Under the pieces are notes generated by a model, which had not been told where the DNA came from, did not search any database, and was given only the letters and a program-made list of their open reading frames with translations. 64,000 nucleotides of DNA, from positions 1-64,000 of the forward strand of contig JADNRY010000221.1 in NCBI GenBank assembly GCA_015501585.1. Direction: 5' to 3'. Every line of letters starts with the position of its first letter. Position 1 is the first letter of the stretch. Of this stretch, positions 36,488 through 46,025 are shown one piece after another. The DNA comes from Rhodocollybia butyracea. Its lineage: Eukaryota; Basidiomycota; Agaricomycetes; Agaricales; Omphalotaceae. Made by a program: the position numbers and the translations under genes.

Positions 36488-36750
36488 AGAGATATGCACT
36501 AGATCAAACGAGTCTAGAACAAACAAGTCTAGAATGAATGAGTCTAGAATGAACAAGTCTAGAATGAACAAGTAGATACATGGAACAAATGAAGAGATAT
36601 GTGGAACAAACAAAGAGTACATGGAACAAACAAAGAGATACATGGAACAAATGAGGAGATGCTTGGAACAAACAAAGAAATACATGGAATGAACGAAGAG
36701 ATACATGGAACAAACAAAGGTATACGTGGAACAAACAAAGAGGAAGATCC
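36488..36750. repeat. Minisatellite, about 21-bp units
   Basis: Tandem imperfect units of the type ATACATGGAACAAACAAAGAG, preceded by shorter TCTAGAATGAACAAG units. Long frames on either strand through this tract are produced by the repeat and are not taken as genes. Confidence 0.8.
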
Positions 36751-37826
36751 ATCTGTAAGCAATACTGGGATAATCAAGATGACCATGCACCCTGTTCAGC
36801 TCAGAAAATTGTTAGATTAATGAATGGAAGTCAAGGGAATGGGTGCGAGGGAGTTTGCATAAGAGCGATGGCATCCAGCAGGCCATCGGTGAAGATGGGG
36901 AGGTCGTGATTGACGGCGATGTGCATTGGAATGGCGCTCCTTGACGAGTGGTGATGCAAGAATGTATTAGGCTCCAAGGAGACACTGCATGTTGAAGTGA
37001 CAAACCGGGCAGCGATGGGGGACAAAACATTCGTCGCCTCTGACTCTAGCGGCAGCTGGCACTAAGTCAAGACAATCCAGCCACCGGAGGAACAAACAGA
37101 ATGTAGAGCAGGGAGAGGGTTTAAGAAGAAGTGCGAAGGTGTCAGTGGTGAAAAAAATCGCAATTCAAGAGTATCCACCCACCGGAGTGAGCCTGCAAAG
37201 ACCAACAACCAAACAATTGTTCATTCAATATAACCAAAACCCGCATGTAACCCTCTTATCCATCAGGTTTGGAGTTCGTCCATCTTGTAATGTGACGAGG
37301 GAGTGGCGGGTGTCCTAAAGAAGGGAAGTTAGGCAAAAGCAGAGACCGATGAATGAACTGTACCTTTGAGTCAGCAAAAATGGACTAGATCCAAACGGAG
37401 GGCATGGCTAGTGGTCAGCCAATTGGCAAAGGGATTGCATGAAGTTATATCCAGTTAGAGCCTATTTGCAGCCAGTAAAAATGTTAGTTGTAACAATGAG
37501 ATGCCGATGGGACAGCGTGACAAGCTTGTGGTCATCTTCCGCAATCGTTGGGTGACGTAGCAAGGAGACACCGAGGTAGCTGAGCCGACTGCAAATACAC
37601 TCTAATGTGGCAGCAGTGACACAGCGTGTAACGTGGGAGATGGTGTTAAGGTAATGGTGAAGCTTTGAAGCACTGTGTGGATACTAGTGCTGCTAAAATG
37701 GCTACAAAAAATGAGAATCTCCTGTATTGGTTTGAGTATTGAGGGACTCACAAAACCACTGGTCACAGCTTCAATAACAACAACCCTCCGAGGCCAAATT
37801 GTGTTAAAGGTATGATTTATACAAAG
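36751..37826. other. Intergenic DNA; possible body of a tRNA-derived SINE at its right end
   Basis: No gene recognised. If the tRNA-like sequence at 37827-37901 is a SINE head, its body would run leftward from 37826 on the minus strand. Confidence 0.35.
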
Positions 37827-37901
37827 TGTCCAGACTGGGGATTGAACCCAGGACCTTCTGGTGAAATCCCAAGATGCTCTAACCAACTGAGCTATCTGGC
37901 C
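37827..37901 (-). tRNA. tRNA-like sequence (tRNA pseudogene or SINE head)
   Basis: On the minus strand a perfect box A (TAGCTCAGTTGG) and box B (GGTTCAATCC) are spaced as in a tRNA. The D arm (GCTC/GAGC) and T arm (CTGGG/CCCAG) pair fully. The acceptor stem has one mismatch. The anticodon arm pairs poorly and leaves an 8-nt loop, so no anticodon can be assigned. This argues for a pseudogene or a tRNA-derived SINE. A polymerase III promoter is likely intact. Confidence 0.7.
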
Positions 37902-37904
37902 ATG

Positions 37905-38091
37905 GTTACAACTACTTGGTATCTCATCAATGTAGTGACAGAGGTGCCCTAGTGTCCTCAACCATTATAAGGCATTACATGGATATCTTTTGATCCAACC
38001 CCCTAGGTTGATTATATAGACAAGGGCATTTACACATAACACATACATCTCACCATTGTAGGGTGTCAGGATTGATTATTAATCCCAACAA
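37905..38091 (-). mobile_element. Possible LTR end next to the tRNA-like sequence
   Basis: On the minus strand, sequence from 38091 begins TGTTGGGATTAATAATC, a form common for LTR starts, and has a TATATAA near 38015. No matching second LTR, target duplication or coding region was found. Fungal LTR elements often insert upstream of tRNA genes, which would fit. Weak call. Confidence 0.3.
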
Positions 38092-38192
38092 ATTGTCCAA
38101 TTTTCTAAGAGTAGTGTGATTATTGAGGAGCGGGACATGATCATTGAAAAATCAGAGTAAGCGCGCAATTGACATGGCACTTACGTTGACTA

Positions 38193-38420
38193 ATGTTTAC
38201 GTGGCTGTGCTCTTGTGCGGAATTTGCATGTCCGCGGCCCGAACACTTTTGTCAAAGTTGTTATGACTCGATCAATAGTCTCGTCCAAACCTTCACAGTA
38301 CGTAACTCAGCAGTAAAAATGATAAGAGAAATTAATGAGATTATAGAGCAAGCCTTTCCATTCGTTGAAACCGCTAGGCAAAAAATATATACTCAAACAA
38401 CTAGGCTCAAGTACAGTTAG
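38193..38420 (+). CDS. Short open frame before the hairpin array, uncertain
   Basis: A 75-codon frame whose C-terminal half is protein-like and helical (MIREINEIIEQAFPFVETA). It could be the end of a decayed element gene. The hairpin array starts 31 bp after its stop. No homologue recognised. Confidence 0.2.
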   Translation: MFTWLCSCAEFACPRPEHFCQSCYDSINSLVQTFTVRNSAVKMIREINEIIEQAFPFVETARQKIYTQTTRLKYS

Positions 38421-38451
38421 TAACTAGTTTGTAACGCAAAACTCACAGAAG

Positions 38452-38809
38452 TTATTATTTGGAGATAACTCGACAAATAATAATATGATTACCCTCGGAG
38501 ATAGCTCAACAAGCAGTAATATGAATCAGAACTAGTACTTGGAGATGGCTCAACAAGTAGTAGTGAGTGTGGTGTCTAATACTTGGAGATAGCTCAACAA
38601 GTAATAGTGAGTGTGATGTCTAATACTCGGAGATAGCTCAACAAGTAATAGGAAGTTGCAACTCGGAGATAGCTCAACAAGTGGCAATTAAAGAAGTATT
38701 CACTAGGAGATAGCTCAACAGGTGAATATTAGTGGATACAACTTGGAGTTAGCTCAACAAGATGTATAAATGTGTATTGTAGCTTGGAGATAGCTCAACA
38801 AGATACAAT
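38452..38809. repeat. Array of nine constant-loop, variable-stem hairpins
   Basis: Nine units spaced 36-44 bp. Each has a loop of the form GAGATAGCTCAA (12 nt) between arms of about 9-11 nt that pair with each other but differ between units. Unit starts: 38452, 38489, 38532, 38576, 38620, 38656, 38697, 38736 and 38776. Example arms: TTATTATTTG/CAAATAATAA, TTGCAACTCG/CAAGTGGCAA, TATTCACTAG/CAGGTGAATA and ATTGTAGCTTG/CAAGATACAAT. Inside the loop GAG can pair with CTC, leaving a variable 4-nt tip (ATAG, ATAA, ATGG, TTAG) and a 2-nt bulge. Function unknown. It lies about 300 bp upstream of a TATA-like box. Confidence 0.9.
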
Positions 38810-38945
38810 GAGTTGGTCTGGTGATTCACACAAGTGATAACAGCAAACAAGTGGGGGTTTGGATTTAAGAAAAATAATACGTCTACTGTACATTGGTAAA
38901 TCTAGCCTTCTTATATACTGTTTAATATGTACTAGTTAGGAAATG

Positions 38946-39108
38946 CTGCGGAATGACTAGATTTGAGTCATAACTGCGGAAATGCTGCGGATTGATCAGC
39001 CTGACTGTGGATGCTGTGCAATGACTGATGGTGAATCATTTAAGCAGAACTGTGATTGACTGATGTTGAGTCATTCAGTGGAACCGGAATTGAGTAATAA
39101 TGAGTCAA
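38946..39108. repeat. Second set of short inverted repeats (TGACT/AGTCA)
   Basis: Four or five units of about 45 bp with cores such as ATGACT-7 nt-AGTCAT, ATGACT-7 nt-AATCAT and TGACT-7 nt-AGTCA, separated by TGCTGCGGA-like words. Less regular than the array at 38452. Confidence 0.6.
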
Positions 39109-39113
39109 TACTG

Positions 39114-39120
39114 TATATAA
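39114..39120 (+). promoter_or_regulatory. TATA-like box downstream of the hairpin arrays
   Basis: TATATAA followed by GGGTCTG. It could drive a transcript to the right, or be the promoter in the U3 of an unrecognised LTR. No gene follows within 700 bp. Confidence 0.35.
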
Positions 39121-39292
39121 GGGTCTGTGCAGCATTATCTCAAGCGGTGTGAAGAGAAAATGAGTAATGAATGTGTGTAATAAGTGTGAAGTAGGAATGT
39201 TAATGATAGTGGCCATAGTTGGTTAATAGAAGAAAAAGGTGGGTGCATAGGATGTGGATGTGGGTCATAACAAAAGTAGTATGTAGATTAGT

Positions 39293-39400
39293 AGGGCTCT
39301 TCACTGTATCCATAGGCTACGGTGTACGGCTGTAAGCTACGGGAAATCTTCCGTACTATAAGGCCTTCAAACGACCCATATTTTACCGTACCATTATGCC
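39293..39400 (+). repeat. Dispersed repeat, copy 1 (partner at 47968)
   Basis: About 105 bp starting TAGGGCTCTTCAC and including CTGTAAGCTACGGGAAATCTT, similar to 47968-48075. Both copies start with TAGGGCT, which suggests the end of a hAT-like element, but no matching right end was found. Confidence 0.55.
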
Positions 39401-39878
39401 ATATATGGTACTTTTGGTGAACCTAAGGACATCAATGAATTGCATCAAGTTTTGGGGCTCTCCAGTTCAAAAGAGCACTTGAATGTCACTCCTATAGGTA
39501 CTTTGGTACGGTCACAGGACGGTAATACCAGTAATAGTAGTTTTTATTTGTGCCATAACGACAGGAAAGCTTCAACAAAATTGTGATACAAGAACCCATA
39601 CCCTCTGATCTGACCAAAGAACCTTGTCCAAAAACTCCGTTACTCCATAGTTCTGAGATTGGGACAAACACCGTTACGCAACGCTGAAGGGAAGAGATCT
39701 AGATGTAAAATATCAGTTAGTCAAGGCACTGAGAACTTCATGGCAAGAGGTATTGGTGGATCCGTCCCACTCAGATACCATCAAACTCTGAAGTCACATC
39801 AAAGTCACAGTAAAGGCGCTCAATCCGGGCAGGGTCCTGGCTTGAACTGCTGTTTCTAGCCATGGCCATCACTGGGTG

Positions 39879-41227
39879 TAAAGATGTCCATGAGTCCAGA
39901 TCCAGGTAAACCCGGATCTGTTGCGCAGGTACCTGTGGGCCCCAAGGGGCTACCCGTGACCCGCACGGATCCGTGGGAAACGGATACCGGGATCTGCAGG
40001 TATTTTAACGCAGGTACTTGCAGATCCCAGTGAACACAGGTACTCACAATAACTTGTGAGTACCTGCAAGTATTTAGTACTTACAATAATAGTGAAATGG
40101 CTACTACATGCAAGGTATGAGTGTGAGACACTTAGTAGGTGCTTAGTATGTAGAATAGAGCACAATGTGGGTAGAGAACAGTGGTCCTTGAGTGATACAA
40201 GTCACTGAAGCTAAAGAGGGACTATATTCATCATGATTGTATTAGAGATGTCCATGAGTCCAAGTCAAGTATACTTGCAACCCGTGGCGCAAGTACTTGC
40301 GGCCTATAAGGCTTGACTTGTGACCCGTGGCTGACTCGTGGGAAACGGGTCACTGACTCGCAAGTATTATCTGCAAGTACTTGTGGGTCTCACAAGTACT
40401 TGTAGATCTGTCTATTAAACAAGTAATTACAGCTATAGTCACAAGTATTTACCATTATTTACTTGCATACATTGATTGTACAGTGTATAATGCTATCAAA
40501 AACCTGTACTGTTGCTACACTCATTTCATACTATGTTATGAAGTAAAAATGTACTGACAGTTAGGCTTTGGATTGTAGACAGCTCACGGCGATTGGGCGC
40601 TAATTTTTAGCGCCCAATCGCCGTGAGCTGTCTACAACCTCAAACATGTGTGGCAGCACTTGTTAAGTACTATAATAAATATGATACTGTTAATTACTGT
40701 AAGTTTTGATCACCAATTAATACATATATGAGTTCACAAGTCAGGCAAGTACTTGCAAGTCAACCAAAATTTCCCAAAGTCTGACTTGTGACCCGTGGCT
40801 GACCCGTGGAAAATGGATCTTGGGATCCGCGAGTCAGATACTTGCGAGTTTTCCCATGGATCTTACCTGCGAGTACCTGTGAAGACTTGGACTCATGGAC
40901 ATCTCTAGATTGTATACTGTACAACAGTGCATATAGCCACTTGTAGCTTGCTACATGCTAGGTGGACAGATGAGCTGCTCAGACAAGGTCTAGTGCATAG
41001 TGGAGAGCATATTCCAGCCGTTATTTGAGCGAAAAAAAATATTCTTGCCCTCCCCACAAATACTTGCAGGTACCTGCAGGTAGCACAAATTTACTTGGAT
41101 CCATACCCGTACCCGTACGGATCCGTGGGAAACAGATACCTGGATCCGCAGGTAGACATACCTGCGAGTATTCTCACGGTCATACCTGTGAGTACCTGCA
41201 GATAACTCGGACTCATGGACATCTTTA
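39879..41227. mobile_element. hAT-type MITE interrupted by a younger copy
   Basis: The outer ends TAAAGATGTCCATGAGTCC and GGACTCATGGACATCTTTA are inverted repeats. The flanks ACTGGGTG and ACCAGGCG agree at 5 of 8, and the three differences are all transitions. Removing the inner element (40243-40907 and one duplication) leaves about 676 bp, the normal family size. Confidence 0.75.
40243..40907. mobile_element. hAT-type MITE, 665 bp, TSD GATTGTAT
   Basis: The ends TAGAGATGTCCATGAGTCC and GGACTCATGGACATCTCTA are perfect inverted repeats, flanked by GATTGTAT at 40235-40242 and 40908-40915. At the centre, 40573-40637 is a perfect palindrome with 31-bp arms and a 3-nt loop. Inserted in the older element 39879-41227. 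Confidence 0.92.
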
Positions 41228-41500
41228 ACCAGGCGCTTTGGGTTTCCAGCCATCCCCGACACATGTGCATGGAGACATGATGGAGTATTTCAGAATTGTA
41301 AGTACCGCACGGTCACAGCAAGTTGACAATAGGGCCTTCTAGTAGGTATTTTGCGGTGTGCATACTATTTTACGCTTCCTCTTGCTATTGTCCTTCTTAG
41401 TACCATGCCTTACTTATCCCACACAGTTAATCATGCTTACTTTAAGAGAAAGCAATCAACAAGCAATCAAATTCAGTCCAGGAGCACCTGGACTCTGAAA
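41228..41500. other. DNA between two MITEs
   Basis: Nothing recognised. Confidence 0.4.
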
Positions 41501-42166
41501 TAGAGATGTCCACGAGTCCAAGTCTTCACAAGTACTCGCAGGTAAGATCCGTGGGAAAACCCGCAAGTATGTGACTCGCAGATCCCAGGATCCGTTTCCC
41601 ACGGGTCAGGCGTGGGTCACAAGTCAGACATTTGCAATTTTCGGTTGACTTGCAAGTACTTGTGTGACTTGTGCAAGCAATATGAACTCATATATTTGTT
41701 GTTGGTGATCAAAACTTACAGTAATTAATAGTATCATATTTATTATAGTACTTATCAAGTACTGCCACACATGTTTGAGGTTGTAGACAGCTCACAGTGA
41801 CTGAGCGCTTATTTAGCGCCCAATCGCCGTAGGCTGTCTACAATCCAAAGCCTAACTGTCAGTACATTTTTACTTCATACCATAGTATGAAATTAGTGTA
41901 ACAAGTAAAGTACAGGTTTTTAATAGCATTATACACTGTACAATCACTGTATGCAAGTAAATAATGGTAAATACTTGTGAATATAGCTGTAACTACTTGA
42001 TTAGTGTGCAGATCCACAAGTACTTGTGAGACTCGCAAGTAATACTTGCGAGTCAGTGACCCGTTTCCCACGAGTCAGCCGCGGGTCATGAGTCAGGCCT
42101 TTTAGGCCACAAGTACTTGCGCTCCGGATCCAAGTATACTTGGATCCGGACTCGTGGACATCTCTA
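41501..42166. mobile_element. hAT-type MITE, 666 bp, TSD CTCTGAAA
   Basis: The ends TAGAGATGTCCACGAGTCC and GGACTCGTGGACATCTCTA are perfect inverted repeats, flanked by CTCTGAAA at 41493-41500 and 42167-42174. The central palindrome at 41781-41843 is the same as in the copies at 35831 and 40573 but less perfect. Confidence 0.92.
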
Positions 42167-42239
42167 CTCTGAAACACTCAAGGAACTTACTAGTTGACTT
42201 GCAGAGGAATGCTGAAATACTAAGGGGCAACTGGAGGAG

Positions 42240-42412
42240 AGTAGTGATGTGCTGGCTTGGCCTAAAAGCTATGGGCCGGGCTGAGCCAAGCCAAGCCAGG
42301 CCGTGAAAAGCCGGGCCCTGATACTTGGCCTGGGGTGGCTTTTGGCCTGGCTTGAATTTTGTCAGGCCATGAGCTGGGGCTTCAGGCCGTGGCTTTTTGG
42401 CTTAGTGGATAA
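42240..42412. mobile_element. Possible hAT-like left end rich in GGCC
   Basis: Begins TAGTGATGTGCTGGCTTGGCC and continues with many GGCC/GGCTTGGCC words, a layout of subterminal repeats. No right end seen, so it is a fragment at best. Confidence 0.35.
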
Positions 42413-42461
42413 GGTTTGCAAGGCATACTGACAAGGTATTTGGGGAGTCTGTGACAGATCT

Positions 42462-43436
42462 TTGCACTCTATGCAGTGTTCTCCGGTTGTTTTCTCTGCG
42501 TATGGTGACTTTTTGGATAAAAAATGTCCTATTCTGGGATCAGTATTTCCACTTATGACATTTTCCTCAGGAGAGGATACACAAATTTCTCCTCATAGTG
42601 TTTCTCGGGGTTTTTTACCCCCTGGCCGCCAGGATGTGACTCCACCACCAGATCCATTTGATGCAGGGTCAAGGATGTGGGTACTGCTAGCAATGAGGAA
42701 TCTCTACTTGGAGAAGTGAAAACTGCAAAGACATTACTTTCAGTTGAGACTGAGAGGAAGGGTGTGATATTTCAATTGAGTTTGCACTCGGATTGAAGTA
42801 TTGAGCTCGACGGGGGACCTGCTCAAGATATAGCCAGTTCCTACACGTCTCAGGGAGGTATCTCCAAAGCGCTGGAATTGAGATGGTGGTTTGGATACAA
42901 AGAATTCTTATTTGTCCCAGTACAAGTACAGAAATTATATACCGTAAATATTTGTACAAAATACTAAATAAAGTAATATGATGAGATTCATATGTAGACG
43001 CGTACTTATGTTGAAGCTCGACAAGGGTTCCATGCTCACATGAATGCTGCATGTATACATCTCTTTTTTCCTTTCAGTAAGACAATGTTGAGTACCAATG
43101 TGCTCTGGTACATTGGTACAAACATCATGGCCGTACACCGGATGCGAAGGCAGGGATGTGGATTGTGGAGTCACAGTACCGCAGCAATTTGGAGCCATTT
43201 ATGGCTGTGATACATCTGGATGCCATCCTCCGACGAGGTGCTCACATTCTTCCTGTTTTTGGCCCAGCCACTATAGTACCCAAGAAACTTGATTTCTTGC
43301 AGTCATTGGATGACTTTACTGCATTTTATGTTAGTAAATACACTGACCATCAAATGAATGAAATTATCCACTACTTAGTAGCAGCTACAACTTTGTTTGA
43401 ACTTAAACATACTGCCAGTAGTATAGTAACATAACT
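42462..43436 (+). pseudogene. C-terminal remnant of a Plavaka-type transposase
   Basis: Two plus-strand blocks. The first (42480-42718) has a PPDPFDAGSRMW stretch. The second (43085-43436) reads CALVHWYKHHGRTPDAKAGMW, then AVIHLDAILR, HILPVFG, and DDFTAFYVSKYTDHQMNEI. From memory, the second block is the usual end of fungal Plavaka (CACTA-related) transposases, which close with a VIHLDxIxRxAHLLPVYG and FYVNKYxDHHxxE motif. The catalytic part is absent and the middle is frameshifted, so it is a dead fragment. Confidence 0.7.
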
Positions 43437-43635
43437 TTGAAGATTTCAGATTCTCTGGTACTTGTCAGGGCACCAAATCGGCACCTATAACTACTCCCTT
43501 ACAGGCCAAATCTCACATGGGCTAATTGTTACCTAGGCTGCCCACTGTCACGAATACCTGTAGCCGGGACTCCTTACATACTAGGTGTGGGAGACTGGGA
43601 GAAGATTGAGATATGGTCGGGGTGGGTGTGTGTGG

Positions 43636-44028
43636 CACCGGGGCATTGACCATGGCATCTGAGAATCAGATGCTTTAATATCATCTCCATAGGCACCTTG
43701 AGCGGCATCTGAAAGTCACACATTGGCCTTGCATTGGCCTTGTCACACTTTTATATAGAAGACCCGAATCAATGGCCAATCCTTCCTTTAACAAGTCTCA
43801 AAGGTCTTTAAAGTAGAGACAAAGGGGTTAAACACCAAATTTTGTTTCTGCTTCAAAGGCCTTTGAGACTTGCTAAAGAAATATATGGCCATTGATTCAG
43901 ATCTTGATAGAAAAGTGTGACAAGGCCAATGCACAATTCTCAGATGCCATTCAAGGTGCCTATCGAGAGCCTATCGAGATGATATTAGAGCATCTGACTT
44001 TCAGATGCCATGGTCAATGCCCCCAGTG
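43636..44028. mobile_element. CACTA-like foldback MITE, 393 bp, TSD TGG
   Basis: Arms of about 190 bp are inverted copies (GGGCATTGACCATGGCATCT outermost). The ends are CACCG on the left and CACTG on the right, read inward. TGG flanks both sides (43633-43635 and 44029-44031). A 3-bp duplication with CAC ends fits the CACTA/EnSpm superfamily. Confidence 0.8.
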
Positions 44029-44035
44029 TGGGAGG

Positions 44036-45497
44036 CATCAGGAAAAGTACATAATGCCCAGGCAAACCTAGAATATCCTGAGGCAACCCAGGAATTATCC
44101 AAATTCCTAGGCTGCCTCAGTGTCTCTCAAAGGCTCTGGTTGACCCAGTCACCAGGGAAACCCAGGTTTGAGGCCATATCCTGGGTTTCCTCAGTCATCT
44201 TTGGGTTGTCCTCAGGTTGCCCTGGGTTTCCCTGGCTGTCCCTGAGTCTCCCTGAGGTTGGGTTGTCCTCAGGCTGACCTGGGCTGCCCTGGCTATCTCT
44301 GAGTGTCCCTGAGGTTACAATTATAAAATCACTAAGAAGTTGACAGTCTGAAGTATGACTCATTTGTGAAGAGTGACTCCTTTTGACTGGAGTCATTTTG
44401 AGTGAAGTCAAAAATGTAAAGTTGAAAATGACTCCACCTGACTGGAGTCATTTTTGACATATAAGTACAGGCTCATTTTCGGCTCATTTTCGCCACCTCC
44501 TCCCTTTACCCCAGACCCAAAAATAAGTTTCATTCATATCTCCACCAGTTTTTGCTCAATTTTGACGATATAGGGCGCGTTTAGAATCGTTTATGACTCG
44601 TCTCTTTACTATATAAGTTTTAGGACATTATTTTGTATTTTTGTTACTACCTCCTCCTTCTCACCCAAGCCCTAAAGTGAGTTTTACTCATATCTCCATC
44701 ATTTCTGACTCGATTTTTCCGTTTTAGGTCGCGTTTAGAATCGTCAATGGTCGTATCCATGCTTCGTAAGTTTCAGGGCATCATTTTGTATTTTTGTTAC
44801 TACCTCCTCCTCCTCACCCAAGCCCTAAAGTGAGTTTTACTCATAAAGTTTCCATCATTTCTGACTCGATTTTTCCGTTTTAGGGCGCATTTAGAATTGT
44901 CTAGGACCGTCTCCATGCTTCGTAAGTTTCTAGTCATTATTCCCCATGTTAATTACCTCCTCCTGCTCACAGGCCCAAAAGTGAGTTTTATTCATATCTC
45001 CATCAGTTCTTACTCAATTTTGACAATCCAGGGCATGTTTAGAATCGTTCAGAATGGTCTATCAGTCGTCTCTATGCTCCATATGTTTTGGATCACCATC
45101 CCCCTCCTTGCCTTGCAGTTGATTACTGTACATTAAAGTTAGTAGTATGTTGCTAAATCCATATACAAATGATTTTCTGCTTCTCATTGATAACATGTAT
45201 TGAACAGTCCAATAATACTGATTTCTGAACTGGTGCTTTTTGCTTCAGAAGTTCTGGGCAGACCCCAGAGAGCCTCAGGGAGCCTCAGGGAACCCCAGGG
45301 AGCCCAAGGAAAGCTCAGGGGCATTCAGGGACATTCAGGGATCTCCAATTTAATTTACGGTTCCCTAGGATTTAGGGGGTAGACCCTGGCACCCTGGAAG
45401 TACCTGTGCTCTTGGGGTGCACTGGGGCCCCTGGTTACACTAAGGCCATCTTGGGCCAATTTATGGTTGCCTGGGCCATAGGGACTTTTTCCTGATG
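44036..45497. mobile_element. CATCAGG-family element, 1462 bp, TSD GG
   Basis: The ends CATCAGGAAAAGTACATAA and, reversed, CATCAGGAAAAAGTCCCTA continue into a shared CCCAGGCAA block. GG flanks both sides (44034-44035 and 45498-45499). Subterminal CCTGAGGCAACC words are inverted at the other end (CCTCAGGGAGCC). The interior (44480-45090) has about four tandem monomers of roughly 150 bp with CATATCTCCATCA and CGTTTAGAATCGT cores. No coding region. Confidence 0.8.
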
Positions 45498-45920
45498 GGT
45501 GCAAGAGTAAGCGTAGAATGTAAAAGAACTTGACCTTCAAATCCGCTTTCACCAGCAGAGTTATTTTCTTGCCTGTCATTGCTAACAGATCCATATATGT
45601 CGAAACAGAAAGTCCTCAGATTTTCATACCTACTATTTAAACAGGCAGCCACGTGTGCTCTCGCATTGCCTGACTTCTGTACATATGATATCAAAGTATT
45701 TAGGAAAGAATTGTCTGGGAGAAATTGACATCGGAAGAGAATTAGTACGGGATTGCCATGATGTCATTATCGGATCGGCTAACTACAACACTCCCCCTCA
45801 ATCCGGGACTGTAACAACACAAGTAAGCTCCCCCTGGACTGAGATAGGGTGTGACATGAAATGGGGAACTGTAAGTAAATTATACAGTGCGGATCCCCCG
45901 GGAGTAAGTATACAACTGTA

Positions 45921-46025
45921 ACTATGGAAAGCAAGAAGGGCCTGCCACCTTGGATCCAGATTTTTGATGTAGCTGAACTGATGTTGCCAAATTGGGACAT
46001 GGACCTCGGGCACTCATTACAATTA
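45921..46025 (+). repeat. Inverted repeat, arm 1 (partner 48481-48592)
   Basis: About 100 bp with ATGGAAAGCAAGAAGGGCCT and TTTTTGATGTAGC, present in reverse orientation at 48481-48592. Both arms can encode the same short peptide (LPPxIxIFDVAxLMLPN), so the source was probably coding. Confidence 0.7.

Noticed and set aside
36329..36820. Repetitive membrane-like protein (FVPCISSF repeats)
   Set aside because: Produced by translation of the 21-bp minisatellite; frames are open on both strands.
37602..37961. 119-codon protein on the minus strand
   Set aside because: It contains the IAQLVRA-type peptide typical of false frames read through tRNA-like sequence.
38452..38809. CRISPR array
   Set aside because: The unit spacing is superficially similar, but the constant part is only 12 nt, the variable parts are the two paired arms, and the genome is a fungal nuclear one. 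There are no cas genes.
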